NCBI RefSeq assembly: GCF_021531055.1 | Contig: NZ_JADYTL010000004.1 | Location: 1 to 64,000 of the forward strand | From: Collinsella tanakaei | GTDB lineage: Bacteria > Actinomycetota > Coriobacteriia > Coriobacteriales > Coriobacteriaceae | Direction of reading: 5' to 3' | Length of the DNA stretch: 64,000 bases | Shown here: piece after piece, positions 1 to 9,187 of the stretch | How the letters are laid out: each line of letters opens with the position of its first letter | Numbering within the stretch: position 1 is the first letter of the stretch | Program-made: the position numbers and the translations under genes | Notes under the pieces: model-generated | Databases searched by the model: none | Seen by the model: only the letters and a program-made list of their open reading frames with translations | Told to the model about the DNA's origin: nothing

Positions 1-49
1 AAGTTAGCCGACAGGCGCGCAACGCGGGGGGCGCACATGGGCTCGAGTA

Positions 50-82
50 GTGGGGCGCGGCGTGTCGGCGCGCCCCACTTTT
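50..82 (+). terminator. Rho-independent terminator of a gene left of the window
   Basis: Perfect 10-bp arms GTGGGGCGCG (50-59) and CGCGCCCCAC (69-78) are followed by TTTT. It most likely ends a plus-strand transcript whose gene lies outside the window. Bases 83-300 are very GC-rich, CCGCC-type low-complexity DNA in which I see no gene. Confidence 0.6.
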
Positions 83-307
83 GTGCCCGCCGGCCGCGCC
101 GTCCGCCGTAGCTCGGTGCCATGCCCTTGGTGCCCGCCGCCCGCGCCGCCCGCCGCCCGCACCGCCCGCGTCGCCTGTCGGCGCCCACGTCATGCGTGCG
201 TTGGAATGCGGGTGTGAATCTCCGATGCATACCTTGTGCGTGCTATCAGCGCAAGGATGCTGTCGGATGAATCGAATCTCGCAACCGCGGTCAGCCAAAA
301 TCACTGA

Positions 308-449
308 ATCGTTCTAGGGCGCGATTTTTCGGTGCCCAGGCTTCACCATCCGGAGACCGCTTGCAAAGGCCCAGTTGTTTCCTGCGGCGTTAGCGCGCGG
401 TGTTGCCATAGCTGCAAGGTGGCACCCAAAAATCGCGCCCTAGAGCGAT
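308..449. repeat. R5 MITE-like element, copy 1
   Basis: A 142-bp element with 29-bp terminal inverted repeats (308-336 and 421-449, two mismatches), containing GCGCGATTTTT near each end. The interior closely matches the interior of a second copy at 10245-10386 of exactly the same length, including a shared stretch around CCGGAGACCGCTTGCAAA. No coding potential is evident. It is mobile-element-like but carries no transposase. Confidence 0.8.
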
Positions 450-647
450 GCACGTTTTGCTCAAAACGCAAAACGGACAGAACGGAAAAGAAATATGCAT
501 TACCAAGCTAATCTGATACATTCCGCGGCCGGTAGCCATGACCAAGACACACGAAAGTAACCAAGGTGGTCAGAAGAACGGCAAAATGCGACGCGCGCGT
601 CGCCCGTCACACATCACAACACCCAATTGCACGGATACTGTCCCTTT

Positions 648-677
648 TTGATACCCTCGTCCCGGGCACGGTACAAT
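648..677 (+). promoter_or_regulatory. Candidate glmM promoter
   Basis: TTGATA (648-653) and TACAAT (672-677) are separated by 18 bp and lie about 80 bp before the glmM start. This is a good housekeeping-type match, found by eye only. Confidence 0.5.
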
Positions 678-754
678 AGTGCTCGGCTGGCACAGACCAG
701 CCAGGTGGGGCGCAGGGATCGCCCGAATCGTACATCATGTCCGAAAGGGTCGCT

Positions 755-2095
755 ATGAAATACTTTGGTACCGACGGTTTCCGCGGTGAGGCCAACAAGG
801 GGCTCACGGTCGACCACGCGTACAAGATCGGTCGCTACGTGGGCTGGTACTACGGTGCCCGCCAGGATCGCAAGGCGCGCGTGGTGGTGGGTAAGGACAC
901 CCGTCGCTCCAGCTATATGTTCGAGTCCGCGCTGGTCGCAGGCCTTGTCGCTTCGGGCGCCGACGCGTACATGCTGCATGTCATCCCCACGCCGGGCGTG
1001 GCGTACGAGACGGTCGACGGTCGCTTCGATTGCGGCATCATGATCTCGGCGTCGCACAACCCCTACACCGATAACGGCATCAAGCTCGTCAACAGCGAGG
1101 GCTACAAGATGGACGAGGACGTCCTCGAGCTCATCGAGTCCTACATCGACGGCGAGGTCGAGGTGCCGCTTGCCACCGGTGACCATATCGGTGCCACCGT
1201 CGACTACATGCAGGGCCGCAACCGCTACATCGCGCACCTGATCGCGAGCGCCAACTTCTCGCTGCAGGGCGTGAAGGTCGGTCTGGACTGCGCCAACGGA
1301 TCCGCGTCGTCGGTCGCCAAGCCGGTGTTCGATGCGCTGGGCGCCGACGTCCGCGTTATCAACAATGCGCCCGATGGCTTTAACATCAATGTGGACTGCG
1401 GTTCCACCCACATCGACCGTCTGCGCCGCCACGTGGTGGAGCAGGGCCTGGACGTGGGCTTTGCCTACGATGGCGACGCGGATCGCTGTCTTGCCGTCGA
1501 CGAGCGCGGCAACGTGGTCGATGGTGACCTGATCCTGTACGTGTGCGGCGTGTACCTGAACAAGCACGGTCGTCTGACCGGCGGCACCGTGGTGCCCACC
1601 GTCATGAGCAACTACGGCCTGTTCAAGGCCTTCGACGAGGCGCACCTCTCCTACGAGACCACCGCGGTGGGCGACAAGAACGTCTACGCCTGCATGCGCG
1701 CCAACGGCTACAGCCTGGGCGGCGAGCAGTCCGGCCACATCATCTTCGGCGACATCGAGTGCACGGGCGACGGCATCATGACCTCGCTGCGCGTGATGGA
1801 GGCGCTGCGCGCCGAGCGCGAGACGCTCTCGCAGCTGTGCGCCCCGGTGAAGCTCTACCCGCAGCTGCTCACGAACGTGCGCGTGACCGACCGCGACGCC
1901 GCCATGGCCGACGAGGGCGTGCTCGCGTCCGTGAAGGCCGCCGAGGAGTTCCTGGGCGACCGCGGCCGCGTGCTCGTGCGCGCGAGCGGCACCGAGCCGC
2001 TGGTCCGCGTGCTTGCCGAGGCCCCGACCGATGAGCTGTGCCGCGAGGCGAGCGAGTTCACGCTCAAGGCGCTGGAGCCTTTCCTCGCGGAGTAA
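755..2095 (+). CDS. glmM: Phosphoglucosamine mutase
   Basis: Interconverts glucosamine-6-phosphate and glucosamine-1-phosphate, the step before UDP-GlcNAc for peptidoglycan; cytoplasmic. The 446-residue protein has the usual family length. It begins MKYFGTDGFRGEAN, has the phosphoserine loop ISASHNP with catalytic Ser100, the metal loop DGDADR in the middle and the phosphate-binding RASGTEPLVRV near the C-terminus. An in-frame ATG at 737 would add six residues, but GAAAGGG is correctly spaced for the ATG at 755 and homologues start there. It is monocistronic, with a promoter at 648-677 and a shared terminator at 2122-2155. Other phosphohexomutases are possible, but the N-terminus is characteristic of GlmM. 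Confidence 0.93.
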   Translation: MKYFGTDGFRGEANKGLTVDHAYKIGRYVGWYYGARQDRKARVVVGKDTRRSSYMFESALVAGLVASGADAYMLHVIPTPGVAYETVDGRFDCGIMISASHNPYTDNGIKLVNSEGYKMDEDVLELIESYIDGEVEVPLATGDHIGATVDYMQGRNRYIAHLIASANFSLQGVKVGLDCANGSASSVAKPVFDALGADVRVINNAPDGFNINVDCGSTHIDRLRRHVVEQGLDVGFAYDGDADRCLAVDERGNVVDGDLILYVCGVYLNKHGRLTGGTVVPTVMSNYGLFKAFDEAHLSYETTAVGDKNVYACMRANGYSLGGEQSGHIIFGDIECTGDGIMTSLRVMEALRAERETLSQLCAPVKLYPQLLTNVRVTDRDAAMADEGVLASVKAAEEFLGDRGRVLVRASGTEPLVRVLAEAPTDELCREASEFTLKALEPFLAE

Positions 2096-2121
2096 GCCTC
2101 GCATACATCGTCGTTACGAAA

Positions 2122-2155
2122 AGACGGCCGGGAACCCGAAGGTTCCCGGCCGTCT
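2122..2155. terminator. Bidirectional terminator between glmM and the SPFH gene
   Basis: Perfect 15-bp arms (2122-2136, 2141-2155) close a CGAA tetraloop. On the minus strand the stem is followed by TTTT; on the plus strand the U-run is poor. It sits between two convergent genes. Confidence 0.75.
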
Positions 2156-2201
2156 GCGTTTGCGGGATACGGGCGCGCGGGATGGATCCCCGCGTTTGCC
2201 G

Positions 2202-3152
2202 CTACTGCGCCGACGGGGTGTTGCCCTGCTCGTTGGCCTCGGCGGCGGTGACCATCTGCTCGAACATGCTCGCCGACTGGCGGAAATCGCTTGGCAGCAC
2301 CACGGTGGCGCTCTTGCCGGTCTTGGCGAACTCGTTCATCATCTCGGTCCACTGCGTGAACATGAACAGCTGGTTGGCCTCGTCGTTGCCGACACCGGTC
2401 TCCTGGATGATCTCGAGCGAGTCCTTGATGCCGGAGGCGATGGCCTTGCGCTGGTTGGCGATGCCCTCGCCGGCCTTCTCCATCGCCTCGGCCTCGGCGA
2501 CGGCCTCGGTCACGCGGCGGATGCGGTCGGCCTCGGCCAGATCCTGCGCGGCGGCCTTGGTGCGCTGGGCGGCGTTGATCTGGTTCATGGAGTTCTCGAC
2601 CTCGGCGGGCAGGGCGATCTTGGTGATCAGCGTCGAGACGAGCGTGAAGCCGTAAGCGGCCATCTGCTCGGACACGGTGGCGTTGACGTCCTTGGCGATG
2701 TCGTCCTTCTTGGCGAAGACCTCGTCGAGCGTGTAGACGGGGATGGAGCTGCGCAGCGCGTCGGTGATGAAGTCGCGCATCTGCGCCACGGGCTGCTGCA
2801 GCATGTAGTAGCTCTTGTAGACGCCGGACTCCTGCGGGGTGTTGCCCAGCTCGTAGCTTACGTGGTACTGGGCGGAGACCTCGAGGCCGATAGTCACGTT
2901 GTCCTCGGTCTTGACGTCGATGTCGAAGCCGTTCTTCATAGTGCGCAGGGACACCGTTGCGGCCTTGCGGTCCACGAACGGGATCTTGGCGTGAAAGCCC
3001 GCGCCGACGATGCGATGGAACTTGCCCAGACGCTCGATGATGACGGCGTGCTGCTGCTTGACCACGAAGAACAGGTTGCCGGACAAGATGCCGACGATCA
3101 GGAGGATCACCACGATGAAGATGATGAATCCGAGACTTTCCAAGATGAACAT
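2202..3152 (-). CDS. SPFH/Band 7 (stomatin-prohibitin) membrane protein
   Basis: A 316-residue protein of the SPFH superfamily, close to bacterial QmcA/YbbK-type slipins, which scaffold membrane microdomains or protease complexes. One N-terminal membrane segment (about residues 5-27) precedes the SPFH domain, starting near VVKQQHAVIIERLGKF. A helical region rich in Ala, Glu and Arg follows (about 200-260, with AEADRIRRVTEAVAEAEA), as expected for the oligomerising coiled coil. The start at 3152 has AAGGAAG a suitable distance upstream. It is convergent with glmM and unlinked to an NfeD partner here. The family is clear; the cellular role is not deducible. Confidence 0.85.
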   Translation of the reverse strand: MFILESLGFIIFIVVILLIVGILSGNLFFVVKQQHAVIIERLGKFHRIVGAGFHAKIPFVDRKAATVSLRTMKNGFDIDVKTEDNVTIGLEVSAQYHVSYELGNTPQESGVYKSYYMLQQPVAQMRDFITDALRSSIPVYTLDEVFAKKDDIAKDVNATVSEQMAAYGFTLVSTLITKIALPAEVENSMNQINAAQRTKAAAQDLAEADRIRRVTEAVAEAEAMEKAGEGIANQRKAIASGIKDSLEIIQETGVGNDEANQLFMFTQWTEMMNEFAKTGKSATVVLPSDFRQSASMFEQMVTAAEANEQGNTPSAQ

Positions 3153-3244
3153 GTCGCTTCCTTAGAACGAAGGGACGATATGTGTCAAGGGTACCCGTTT
3201 TTCGGTACCCGCTCTGTTAACGAACGGTAAGCGGTGCGATGGGA

Positions 3245-3285
3245 AGGGAAAACGCGCCGAAGGTGATGGGCGCCTTCGGCGCGTT
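3245..3285 (-). terminator. Terminator of the M32 carboxypeptidase gene
   Basis: Perfect 13-bp arms (3251-3263, 3273-3285) followed on the minus strand by TTTTCCC. It lies 25 bp past the stop codon of the peptidase gene. Confidence 0.75.
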
Positions 3286-3310
3286 GCGGATCGGGTTGCG
3301 ACCTTTCGCG

Positions 3311-4843
3311 TTACAGCGCGTAGAGGGCACCGAACTTCTTGGCGAGGTAGCTGCAGTAATACGTCGCGTCGAACGGCTCGCCGCAGGCGCCGCCGATCAG
3401 TTCGGGCGCGTCCTTGGAGCGGCCCCAACGCCAGATCTTCTGGCCGAGCCACGCGCGCACGGGGGCCAGGTCGCCCGCGGCGCAGGCGGCGCCGAAGTCG
3501 ACGCCCTCGCCCGCCATGGCGCGCACGAACTGGGCGCCGTACGCGCTGCCCAGCGCGTAGGTGGGGAAGTACCCGAAGTCGCCGCCGGACCAATGCGTGT
3601 CCTGCAGGCAGCCGTGGGCGTCGTCGGGCACGTTGATGCCCAGGTACCTGCGCGTGAGGTCGGCCCACAGGCCGGGGATGTCGTGCGCGGTCGCCTCGCC
3701 GGCGAACAGGGCGCGCTCGATCTCGTAACGGATCATGATGTGCAGCGGGTAGGTGAGCTCGTCGGCCTCGATGCGGATGAGCGAGGGCTGCGCGATGTTG
3801 ACGGCGCGGTACAGGTCGTCCTCGGTGACGTCGCCGTAGACGCTCGGGGCGCGGCGGCGCAGCACGTCGAGCAGCGGGCCCATGAACGGGCGGCTGCGGC
3901 CGACGATGTTCTCGAAGAAGCGCGACTGGCTCTCGTGGATGCCCATGGAGGTGCCGCCCGCCAGGCACGTGTACGCGTACGCCGGGTCGACGCCGAGCTC
4001 GTAGATGGCGTGCCCCGCCTCGTGGATGATCGAGTACACGTTGGAGATGGCGTTGTCCTCGTAGATGTGCGTGGCGATGCGCGAGTCGCCGGGCGCGAAT
4101 CCCTCGGAGAAGGGGTGCTCGGTGAAGGCGAGGGTCGTGTCGGCGCGGTCGATGCCCACGAGCTCGATGAGGTCGAACGAGATCTGCTTTTGGACGTTCT
4201 CGGGGATGCGCTCGTTGAGGAACCACGCGTCGGGCTGGTAGCCGCGCTGCACGATGCCATGGACGAGCGGGACCACGGTACCGCGGACCTGGTCGCAAAA
4301 CGCGTCGAACTCCTTGGCGGTCAGGCCGCGCTCGTACTGGTCGAGCAGGACGTCGTAGGGGTCCTTGGAGCTGTCGAGGTAGCCGGCGTGGCGCTTGCGC
4401 ATCTCGACGATGCGGTCGACGTAGGGCTCGAACGACGCCCAGTCGTTCGCGGCCTTGGCCTTGTGCCACACGGCGTCGGCCTCGCAGGTCAGGCGCGTCC
4501 AGGCCTCTTCCTCCTCGGTGGGGATCGCGGCGGCCTCGCGCTGGTCGCGCGCGAGCACGCGGATCTCGGCGGCGAGCTGGTCGTCGTCGATCTTGCCCTT
4601 GGCTGCGGCCTTCTCGAGCTTGTGGACGAGTTCGACGGCGTCCGCGTCGGTGAGCATGCGGTGGTAGGTGCCGGCGAGCGCCGCCATGGCCTCGCCGCGC
4701 GCCGGCGCGCCGTTCTCGGGCGCGATGGTTGCGCCGTCGAACTGCACGATCTTGAGCAGGTACTCGTGTGTCCACAGCTCGCGCTCGAGGCTGCGGAGCT
4801 TCTTGGCGAGCTTCTTGACGTTGGTGTCCTTCTTTTTGCCCAC
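3311..4843 (-). CDS. M32 family metallocarboxypeptidase (thermostable carboxypeptidase 1 type)
   Basis: Zinc-dependent removal of C-terminal amino acids from peptides; cytoplasmic. The zinc motif is HEAGH (about residue 270, in IIHEAGHAIYE), followed by HESQSRFFEN, a family signature supplying the third ligand region. At 510 residues it matches M32 enzymes (about 500). The open frame extends upstream, but the GTG at 4843 is the likely start: AAGGAGG sits correctly in front of it, and the upstream extension (RRRRAAQSFGGSPPPHP) looks non-coding. It has its own terminator. The high-GC antisense strand has a long open frame that is an artefact of codon bias. Confidence 0.9.
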   Translation of the reverse strand: MGKKKDTNVKKLAKKLRSLERELWTHEYLLKIVQFDGATIAPENGAPARGEAMAALAGTYHRMLTDADAVELVHKLEKAAAKGKIDDDQLAAEIRVLARDQREAAAIPTEEEEAWTRLTCEADAVWHKAKAANDWASFEPYVDRIVEMRKRHAGYLDSSKDPYDVLLDQYERGLTAKEFDAFCDQVRGTVVPLVHGIVQRGYQPDAWFLNERIPENVQKQISFDLIELVGIDRADTTLAFTEHPFSEGFAPGDSRIATHIYEDNAISNVYSIIHEAGHAIYELGVDPAYAYTCLAGGTSMGIHESQSRFFENIVGRSRPFMGPLLDVLRRRAPSVYGDVTEDDLYRAVNIAQPSLIRIEADELTYPLHIMIRYEIERALFAGEATAHDIPGLWADLTRRYLGINVPDDAHGCLQDTHWSGGDFGYFPTYALGSAYGAQFVRAMAGEGVDFGAACAAGDLAPVRAWLGQKIWRWGRSKDAPELIGGACGEPFDATYYCSYLAKKFGALYAL

Positions 4844-5067
4844 GGTTTCCTCCTTGGGGTGAATCGTCGTGTGCCTTCCAGTGTAGCGGGTCCGGCGGCG
4901 CGGGACGGGGCAAACCTGCCGCCGTTCCGACGGACCGGGGCGGGCGGCGGGGTGCGGGGGCGGCGACCCGCCGAAGCTCTGCGCCGCCCGCCGCCGTCTT
5001 GCCAAAACGATGGACGCTGCCGTCGCGACGTGCAGCTACGCGTCCGGTGTGCTATCCTAGCTCGCAA

Positions 5068-5361
5068 CGCGTTGACGGAGAGGTCGGATACCTCGCAGGT
5101 CGCGGCATAAGAGAGGGTGGGTCACCGGCTGAAAGCCCGCCTGCGGCGACGAGGCGTCCGAGTTCACTCCCGAGCAGCGACCTGAACGGCACCGCGCGCG
5201 GCACAAGCCGCCCGTGCTCAGTAGGGAAGCCGCCCGCCCGAGCGACAGAGGGCCAAAGAGGGTATGCCGGGCGTGACATCCGGCAGCCAAACAAGGTGGT
5301 ACCGCGGATTTATCCGTCCTTGGCGCGAGGGACAGCCCCGAGCGCGAAGGACGGTTTTTTT
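5068..5361 (+). promoter_or_regulatory. T-box leader (phenylalanine) upstream of pheS
   Basis: The classical T-box core AGGTGGTACCGCG lies at 5294-5306. It is followed by a terminator (5314-5361) with arms CCGTCCT and AGGACGG and a run of seven T. Upstream, GAGTTCACTCCCGAG matches the specifier-loop context of T-boxes, with TTC (Phe) at 5163-5165. Uncharged tRNA-Phe should stabilise the antiterminator and raise pheST expression. The specifier codon agrees with the downstream gene. The 5' boundary is approximate, and the -10 (TATCCT near 5053) is tentative. Confidence 0.92.
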
Positions 5362-5380
5362 GTTAGAGAAGGGATGATTC

Positions 5381-6457
5381 ATGAGTCTGATCGAAGACCT
5401 TGAGCAGCTTGAAGCCAAGGCCAAGGAGATGATCGAGGGCGCGACCACGCCCGAGGCGCTCGAGCAGGCGCGCGTGGCGCTGCTCGGCCGCAAAGGAGAG
5501 ATCACCTCGGTGATGCACATGATGGGCAAGGTCGCCCCCGAGGAGCGCCCCGTGTTGGGCAAGCGTGCCAACGAGCTGCGTCGTCTTGCCGAGAGCCTCG
5601 TCGACCACCGCGGCAGCGCCCTCAAGCGCGCGGCGATGCGCGACCTCATGGCAACCGAGGCCGTGGACGTCACCCTGCCGGGCGCCCGCCCCAAGATCGG
5701 CCATCAGCACCTCATCAACCAGATCATCGAGGAGATGGAGGACGTCTTCTGCGGCATCGGCTACACGGTCGAGGACGGCCCGCACGTGGAGACGACCTAC
5801 TATAACTTCACCGCGCTGAACGCCCCCATGGATCACCCGAGCCGCAGCGCGCGCGACACGTTCTACGTCGTGGACAACGCGCCGGGCACCTGCGCTCACT
5901 CCGAGGCGCACGCGCACGGCGAGTCCGACGTCCTGCTGCGCACCCAGACCTCCGGCGTGCAGGTGCACATCATGGAGAGCCAGAAGCCGCCCATCTACAT
6001 GATCGCGCCGGGCACGGTCTACCGCCCCGACACCCCCGATGCCTGCCATCTGCCCCAGTTCAACCAGGTCGAGGGCCTCGTGGTCGACGAGGGCATCACC
6101 TTCGGCGACCTCAAGGGCACGCTCGACTACTTCGTCAAGTGCATGTTCGGCTCCGAGCGCAAGACGCGCTACCGTCCGCACTTCTTCCCGTTCACCGAGC
6201 CTTCCTGCGAGGTCGACGTGAGCTGCGGCGTGTGCCACGGCGAGGGCTGCAGCTTCTGCAAGCATTCCGGCTGGATCGAGATCCTGGGCTGCGGCATGGT
6301 CGACCCCAACGTGCTCGTCAACTGCGGCATCGACCCCGAGCGCTACAGCGGCTTCGCCTTCGGCATCGGCGTCGAGCGCGTAGCGGCCCTGCGCTACGAC
6401 CTGCCCGACCTGAGGACGCTGATGACGGGAGACATGCGCTTCCTCGATCAGTTCTAG
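5381..6457 (+). CDS. pheS: Phenylalanyl-tRNA synthetase alpha subunit
   Basis: Catalytic subunit of the alpha2-beta2 PheRS that charges tRNA-Phe. The 358-residue protein has the N-terminal coiled coil (to about residue 90) and class II core motifs: motif 2 around PGTVYRPDTPDACHLPQFNQVEG and motif 3 as FGIGVERVAALRYDLPDLR. The region YTVEDGPHVETTYYNFTALN is characteristic of bacterial PheS. A DVSCGVCHGEGCSFCKHSGW stretch has four cysteines and may bind zinc, which is seen in some PheS. GAAGGGA precedes the start. It is read from the T-box leader and followed by pheT after 169 bp. Confidence 0.97.
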   Translation: MSLIEDLEQLEAKAKEMIEGATTPEALEQARVALLGRKGEITSVMHMMGKVAPEERPVLGKRANELRRLAESLVDHRGSALKRAAMRDLMATEAVDVTLPGARPKIGHQHLINQIIEEMEDVFCGIGYTVEDGPHVETTYYNFTALNAPMDHPSRSARDTFYVVDNAPGTCAHSEAHAHGESDVLLRTQTSGVQVHIMESQKPPIYMIAPGTVYRPDTPDACHLPQFNQVEGLVVDEGITFGDLKGTLDYFVKCMFGSERKTRYRPHFFPFTEPSCEVDVSCGVCHGEGCSFCKHSGWIEILGCGMVDPNVLVNCGIDPERYSGFAFGIGVERVAALRYDLPDLRTLMTGDMRFLDQF

Positions 6458-6462
6458 TCCCT

Positions 6463-6566
6463 GCGGCTTTCCCAGGCACCCGACCTTGGGGTTCAATCGT
6501 CGGGCGCCGCACGCTTGGCGTGCGCCCTCCTCTTTCACCCCAATCTCGGGTACTTGGAAAAGCCGC
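6463..6566. repeat. Large imperfect palindrome between pheS and pheT
   Basis: Outer arms around GCGGCTTTCCCA (6463-6492) and its near-complement (6537-6566) enclose a second hairpin built on GCACGC/GCGTGC near 6510-6525. It could be an attenuating or mRNA-stabilising structure or a repeat remnant. No gene is present. Confidence 0.5.
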
Positions 6567-6578
6567 CTCCGTTGCAGA

Positions 6579-6607
6579 TGTAAGAAAACCCCTGGGGTTA
6601 TTTGACA
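6579..6607. repeat. R2 palindromic repeat (single copy)
   Basis: TGTAAGAAAACCCCTGGGG followed by TTATTTGACA. This is a single unit of the CCCCNGGGG family found at several other sites. It lies 20 bp upstream of pheT, so it is within the pheST transcript. Confidence 0.7.
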
Positions 6608-6626
6608 TATTGAGAGGAGTAGCGCG

Positions 6627-9083
6627 ATGCGCGTTCCGTATAGTTGGCTCGGCGAGATGATCGAGCTGCCGAGCGACCCGGCTGAGCTGGTCGCAGAGTT
6701 CATCCGCACGGGCACCGAGGTGGAGTCCGTCGACACGGTGGGCGAGTCGTTCGACCATGTGGTCACCGCCCAGGTGCTGTCCAAGGAGCCCCATCCCGAT
6801 TCCGACCACATGTGGGTCACCAAGGTCGATGTGGGCCGGTTCAACGTGGGCGAGGACGGCGAGCCCGAGCCGCTGCAGATCGTCTGCGGCGCCCAGAACT
6901 TCAACGAGGGCGACCATATCGTGACCGCCATGATCGGCGCCGAGCTGCCCGGCGGTATCAAGATCAAGAAGTCCAAGCTGCGCGGCGTGCTGTCCTGCGG
7001 CATGAACTGCTCTGCGCGCGAGCTGGGGCTTTCCGGCGACCACTCGGGCATCATGATCCTGCCGCCCGACGCGCCGGTGGGCGTGCCGTTCGCGCAGTAT
7101 CAGGGCACCTCCGAGACCGTTCTCGACTGCGAGATCACGCCCAACCGCCCCGACTGCCTGTCCATGGTGGGCATCGCCCGCGAGGTCGGCGCCATCTACG
7201 ACCGCGATTACCACGTGGAGTATCCGCAGATCAAGGAGGAGAAGGGCACCCCGACCGCCGATGAGCTCACGGTCGCCTTCGACGGCGAGGGCATGTGCGA
7301 CCGCTACGTCGCGCGCATCGTGCGCAACGTGAAGGTCGGCCCGAGCCCCGACTGGATGGTCCAGCGCCTGACCGCGCTCGGCATCCGCCCGCACAACAAC
7401 ATCGTCGACATCACCAACTACGTGATGATGCTCACCGGCCAGCCGCTGCACGCCTTCGACCTCTCCACCTTCGCCGCGCGCGACGGCAAGCGCTCCGTCG
7501 TGGTCCGCGCTGCCCAGGAGGGCGAAACCTTCACGACCCTCGATGGCGTCGAGCGCACGCTTTCCGCCGGCATGACGCTTATCACCGACGGCGAGCGCCC
7601 GGTGGCGCTGGCGGGCGTCATGGGCGGCATGGATTCCGAGATCGAGGACGACACCGTCGACGTGATGGTCGAGAGCGCCTGCTTCGATGCCGGCCGCACC
7701 TCGCACACGAGCCGCGACCTGTCGCTCATCTCCGACGCCTCCATCCGCTTCGAGCGCCAGGTCGACGAGACCGGCTGCGTGGATGTCGCCAACATCACCT
7801 GCGCCCTGATCGAGGAGCTCGCCGGCGGCGAGGTCGCGCCCGGCTACGTGGACCTGTATCCCGCGCCCAAGCAGCAGCCTGAGCTGACGCTGCGCCTGTC
7901 GCGCGTGCACGCCATCTGCGGCGCCGACATCGAGGCCGATTTCGTCGAGCGCGCGCTGACGCGCCTCGGCTGCACGGTTTCGCGTGTTGACGACGACACC
8001 TTCCATGTCGTGACCCCGAGCTTCCGCCCCGACCTCCCGCGCGAGATCGACCTCATCGAGGAGATCCTGCGCCTGTGGGGCATGGACCGCGTCGAGGCGA
8101 CGATTCCCGCTGCGCGCAACCACATCGGCGGCCTCACGCGCGAGCAGCACCTCACGCGCAAGATCGGCCAGATCCTGCGCGCCTGCGGTCTCAACGAGAC
8201 GACGACCTTCGGTTTTGCCGCCGCTGACGACCTCAAGAAGATCGGCATGTCCGAGGAGGGTCGCGGCTGCCCCGTGGTCCTCATGGATCCGCTGATCGCC
8301 GACCAGACCGAGATGCGCCGCTCGCTCATTCCGGGTCTGCTGCGCTCCGTCGCGTACAACGAGGCCCACGGCACCGCCAACGTGCAGCTGTACGAGATCG
8401 GTCGCCTGTTCCACGGCCGCGAGAACGCGAGCAAGCCCAAGGAGCGCATGAGCCTCGCCGGCGTTCTGTCCGGCGCCATGGACGATGTGACCTGGCTGCA
8501 AAAGTACCGTCCGCTGCGCTTCTTCGACGGCAAGGGCGTCGTGGAGGAGCTGCTCGCGCAGCTGCGCATCGAGAAGGTGCGCTTCCGTCCCGCCGAGGGC
8601 GAGGGCTATGCGTTCCTGCAGCCCGGCCGCGGTGCCGAGGTCCTTTCGGGCGGCACGGTGCTCGGCTGGGTCGGCGAGATCCATCCCGATGCGCGCGAGG
8701 CCATGGATATCGACCTGCCGGTCGTGGCGTTCGAGCTCAACTTCGATGCGCTGCTCTCCGGCGCGCGCGGCCAGGAGGCCTACCACGAGTTCTCGAGCTT
8801 CCCGAGCGTCGAGCACGACCTTGCTATCGTGGTCGACGAGGGCGTGACCTGCGAGGATCTGGAGCGCCGCATCACGAGTGCGGGCGGCAAGCTGCTCTCC
8901 GGCGTGCGCCTGTTCGATGTGTACCGCGACCCGGTGCGCGTGGGCGAGGGCAAGAAGTCCATGGCGTTCGCGCTGACGTATCGCTCGGACGACCACACGC
9001 TCACCTCGGAGGAGGTCGAGCGCGCCCACTCCAAGCTGGTGACCAAGGTGTGCAAGGCCACCGGCGGCGAGGTTCGCTCGTAG
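6627..9083 (+). CDS. pheT: Phenylalanyl-tRNA synthetase beta subunit
   Basis: Beta subunit of PheRS, giving tRNA binding and editing of mischarged Tyr-tRNA. The 818-residue protein begins MRVPYSWLGEMIELP, then has the EMAP/tRNA-binding domain (about 40-150), the B3/B4 editing domain with CEITPNRPDCLS (about 165-390), the B5 domain (about 400-480), the class II-like fold, and the C-terminal FDX-ACB anticodon-binding domain (about 720-815, with YHEFSSFPSVEHDLAIVVDE). GAGGAG precedes the ATG. It is co-transcribed with pheS. Length and domain order are complete. Confidence 0.97.
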   Translation: MRVPYSWLGEMIELPSDPAELVAEFIRTGTEVESVDTVGESFDHVVTAQVLSKEPHPDSDHMWVTKVDVGRFNVGEDGEPEPLQIVCGAQNFNEGDHIVTAMIGAELPGGIKIKKSKLRGVLSCGMNCSARELGLSGDHSGIMILPPDAPVGVPFAQYQGTSETVLDCEITPNRPDCLSMVGIAREVGAIYDRDYHVEYPQIKEEKGTPTADELTVAFDGEGMCDRYVARIVRNVKVGPSPDWMVQRLTALGIRPHNNIVDITNYVMMLTGQPLHAFDLSTFAARDGKRSVVVRAAQEGETFTTLDGVERTLSAGMTLITDGERPVALAGVMGGMDSEIEDDTVDVMVESACFDAGRTSHTSRDLSLISDASIRFERQVDETGCVDVANITCALIEELAGGEVAPGYVDLYPAPKQQPELTLRLSRVHAICGADIEADFVERALTRLGCTVSRVDDDTFHVVTPSFRPDLPREIDLIEEILRLWGMDRVEATIPAARNHIGGLTREQHLTRKIGQILRACGLNETTTFGFAAADDLKKIGMSEEGRGCPVVLMDPLIADQTEMRRSLIPGLLRSVAYNEAHGTANVQLYEIGRLFHGRENASKPKERMSLAGVLSGAMDDVTWLQKYRPLRFFDGKGVVEELLAQLRIEKVRFRPAEGEGYAFLQPGRGAEVLSGGTVLGWVGEIHPDAREAMDIDLPVVAFELNFDALLSGARGQEAYHEFSSFPSVEHDLAIVVDEGVTCEDLERRITSAGGKLLSGVRLFDVYRDPVRVGEGKKSMAFALTYRSDDHTLTSEEVERAHSKLVTKVCKATGGEVRS

Positions 9084-9187
9084 CGCAAACGCTTACCTGC
9101 CGCTTGCGATGGCGGCACATCTGACGGCGTATACTGGTGAGGGCTCGTGCGACGCGCGGGCCCTCACCTTGTTGGAAGGATGTGCGC

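Noticed and set aside
614-2104. Long minus-strand open frame opposite glmM
   Set aside because: Runs antisense to an unmistakable GlmM; composition (Ala, His, Arg, Val rich) is that of a GC-bias shadow.
3239-5110. 623-codon plus-strand frame opposite the M32 peptidase
   Set aside because: Low-complexity Val/Gly/Ala/Arg translation with no domain; the minus strand encodes a complete M32 enzyme.
6318-9029. 903-codon minus-strand frame opposite pheT
   Set aside because: Shadow of pheT; long antisense frames occur opposite most genes here.
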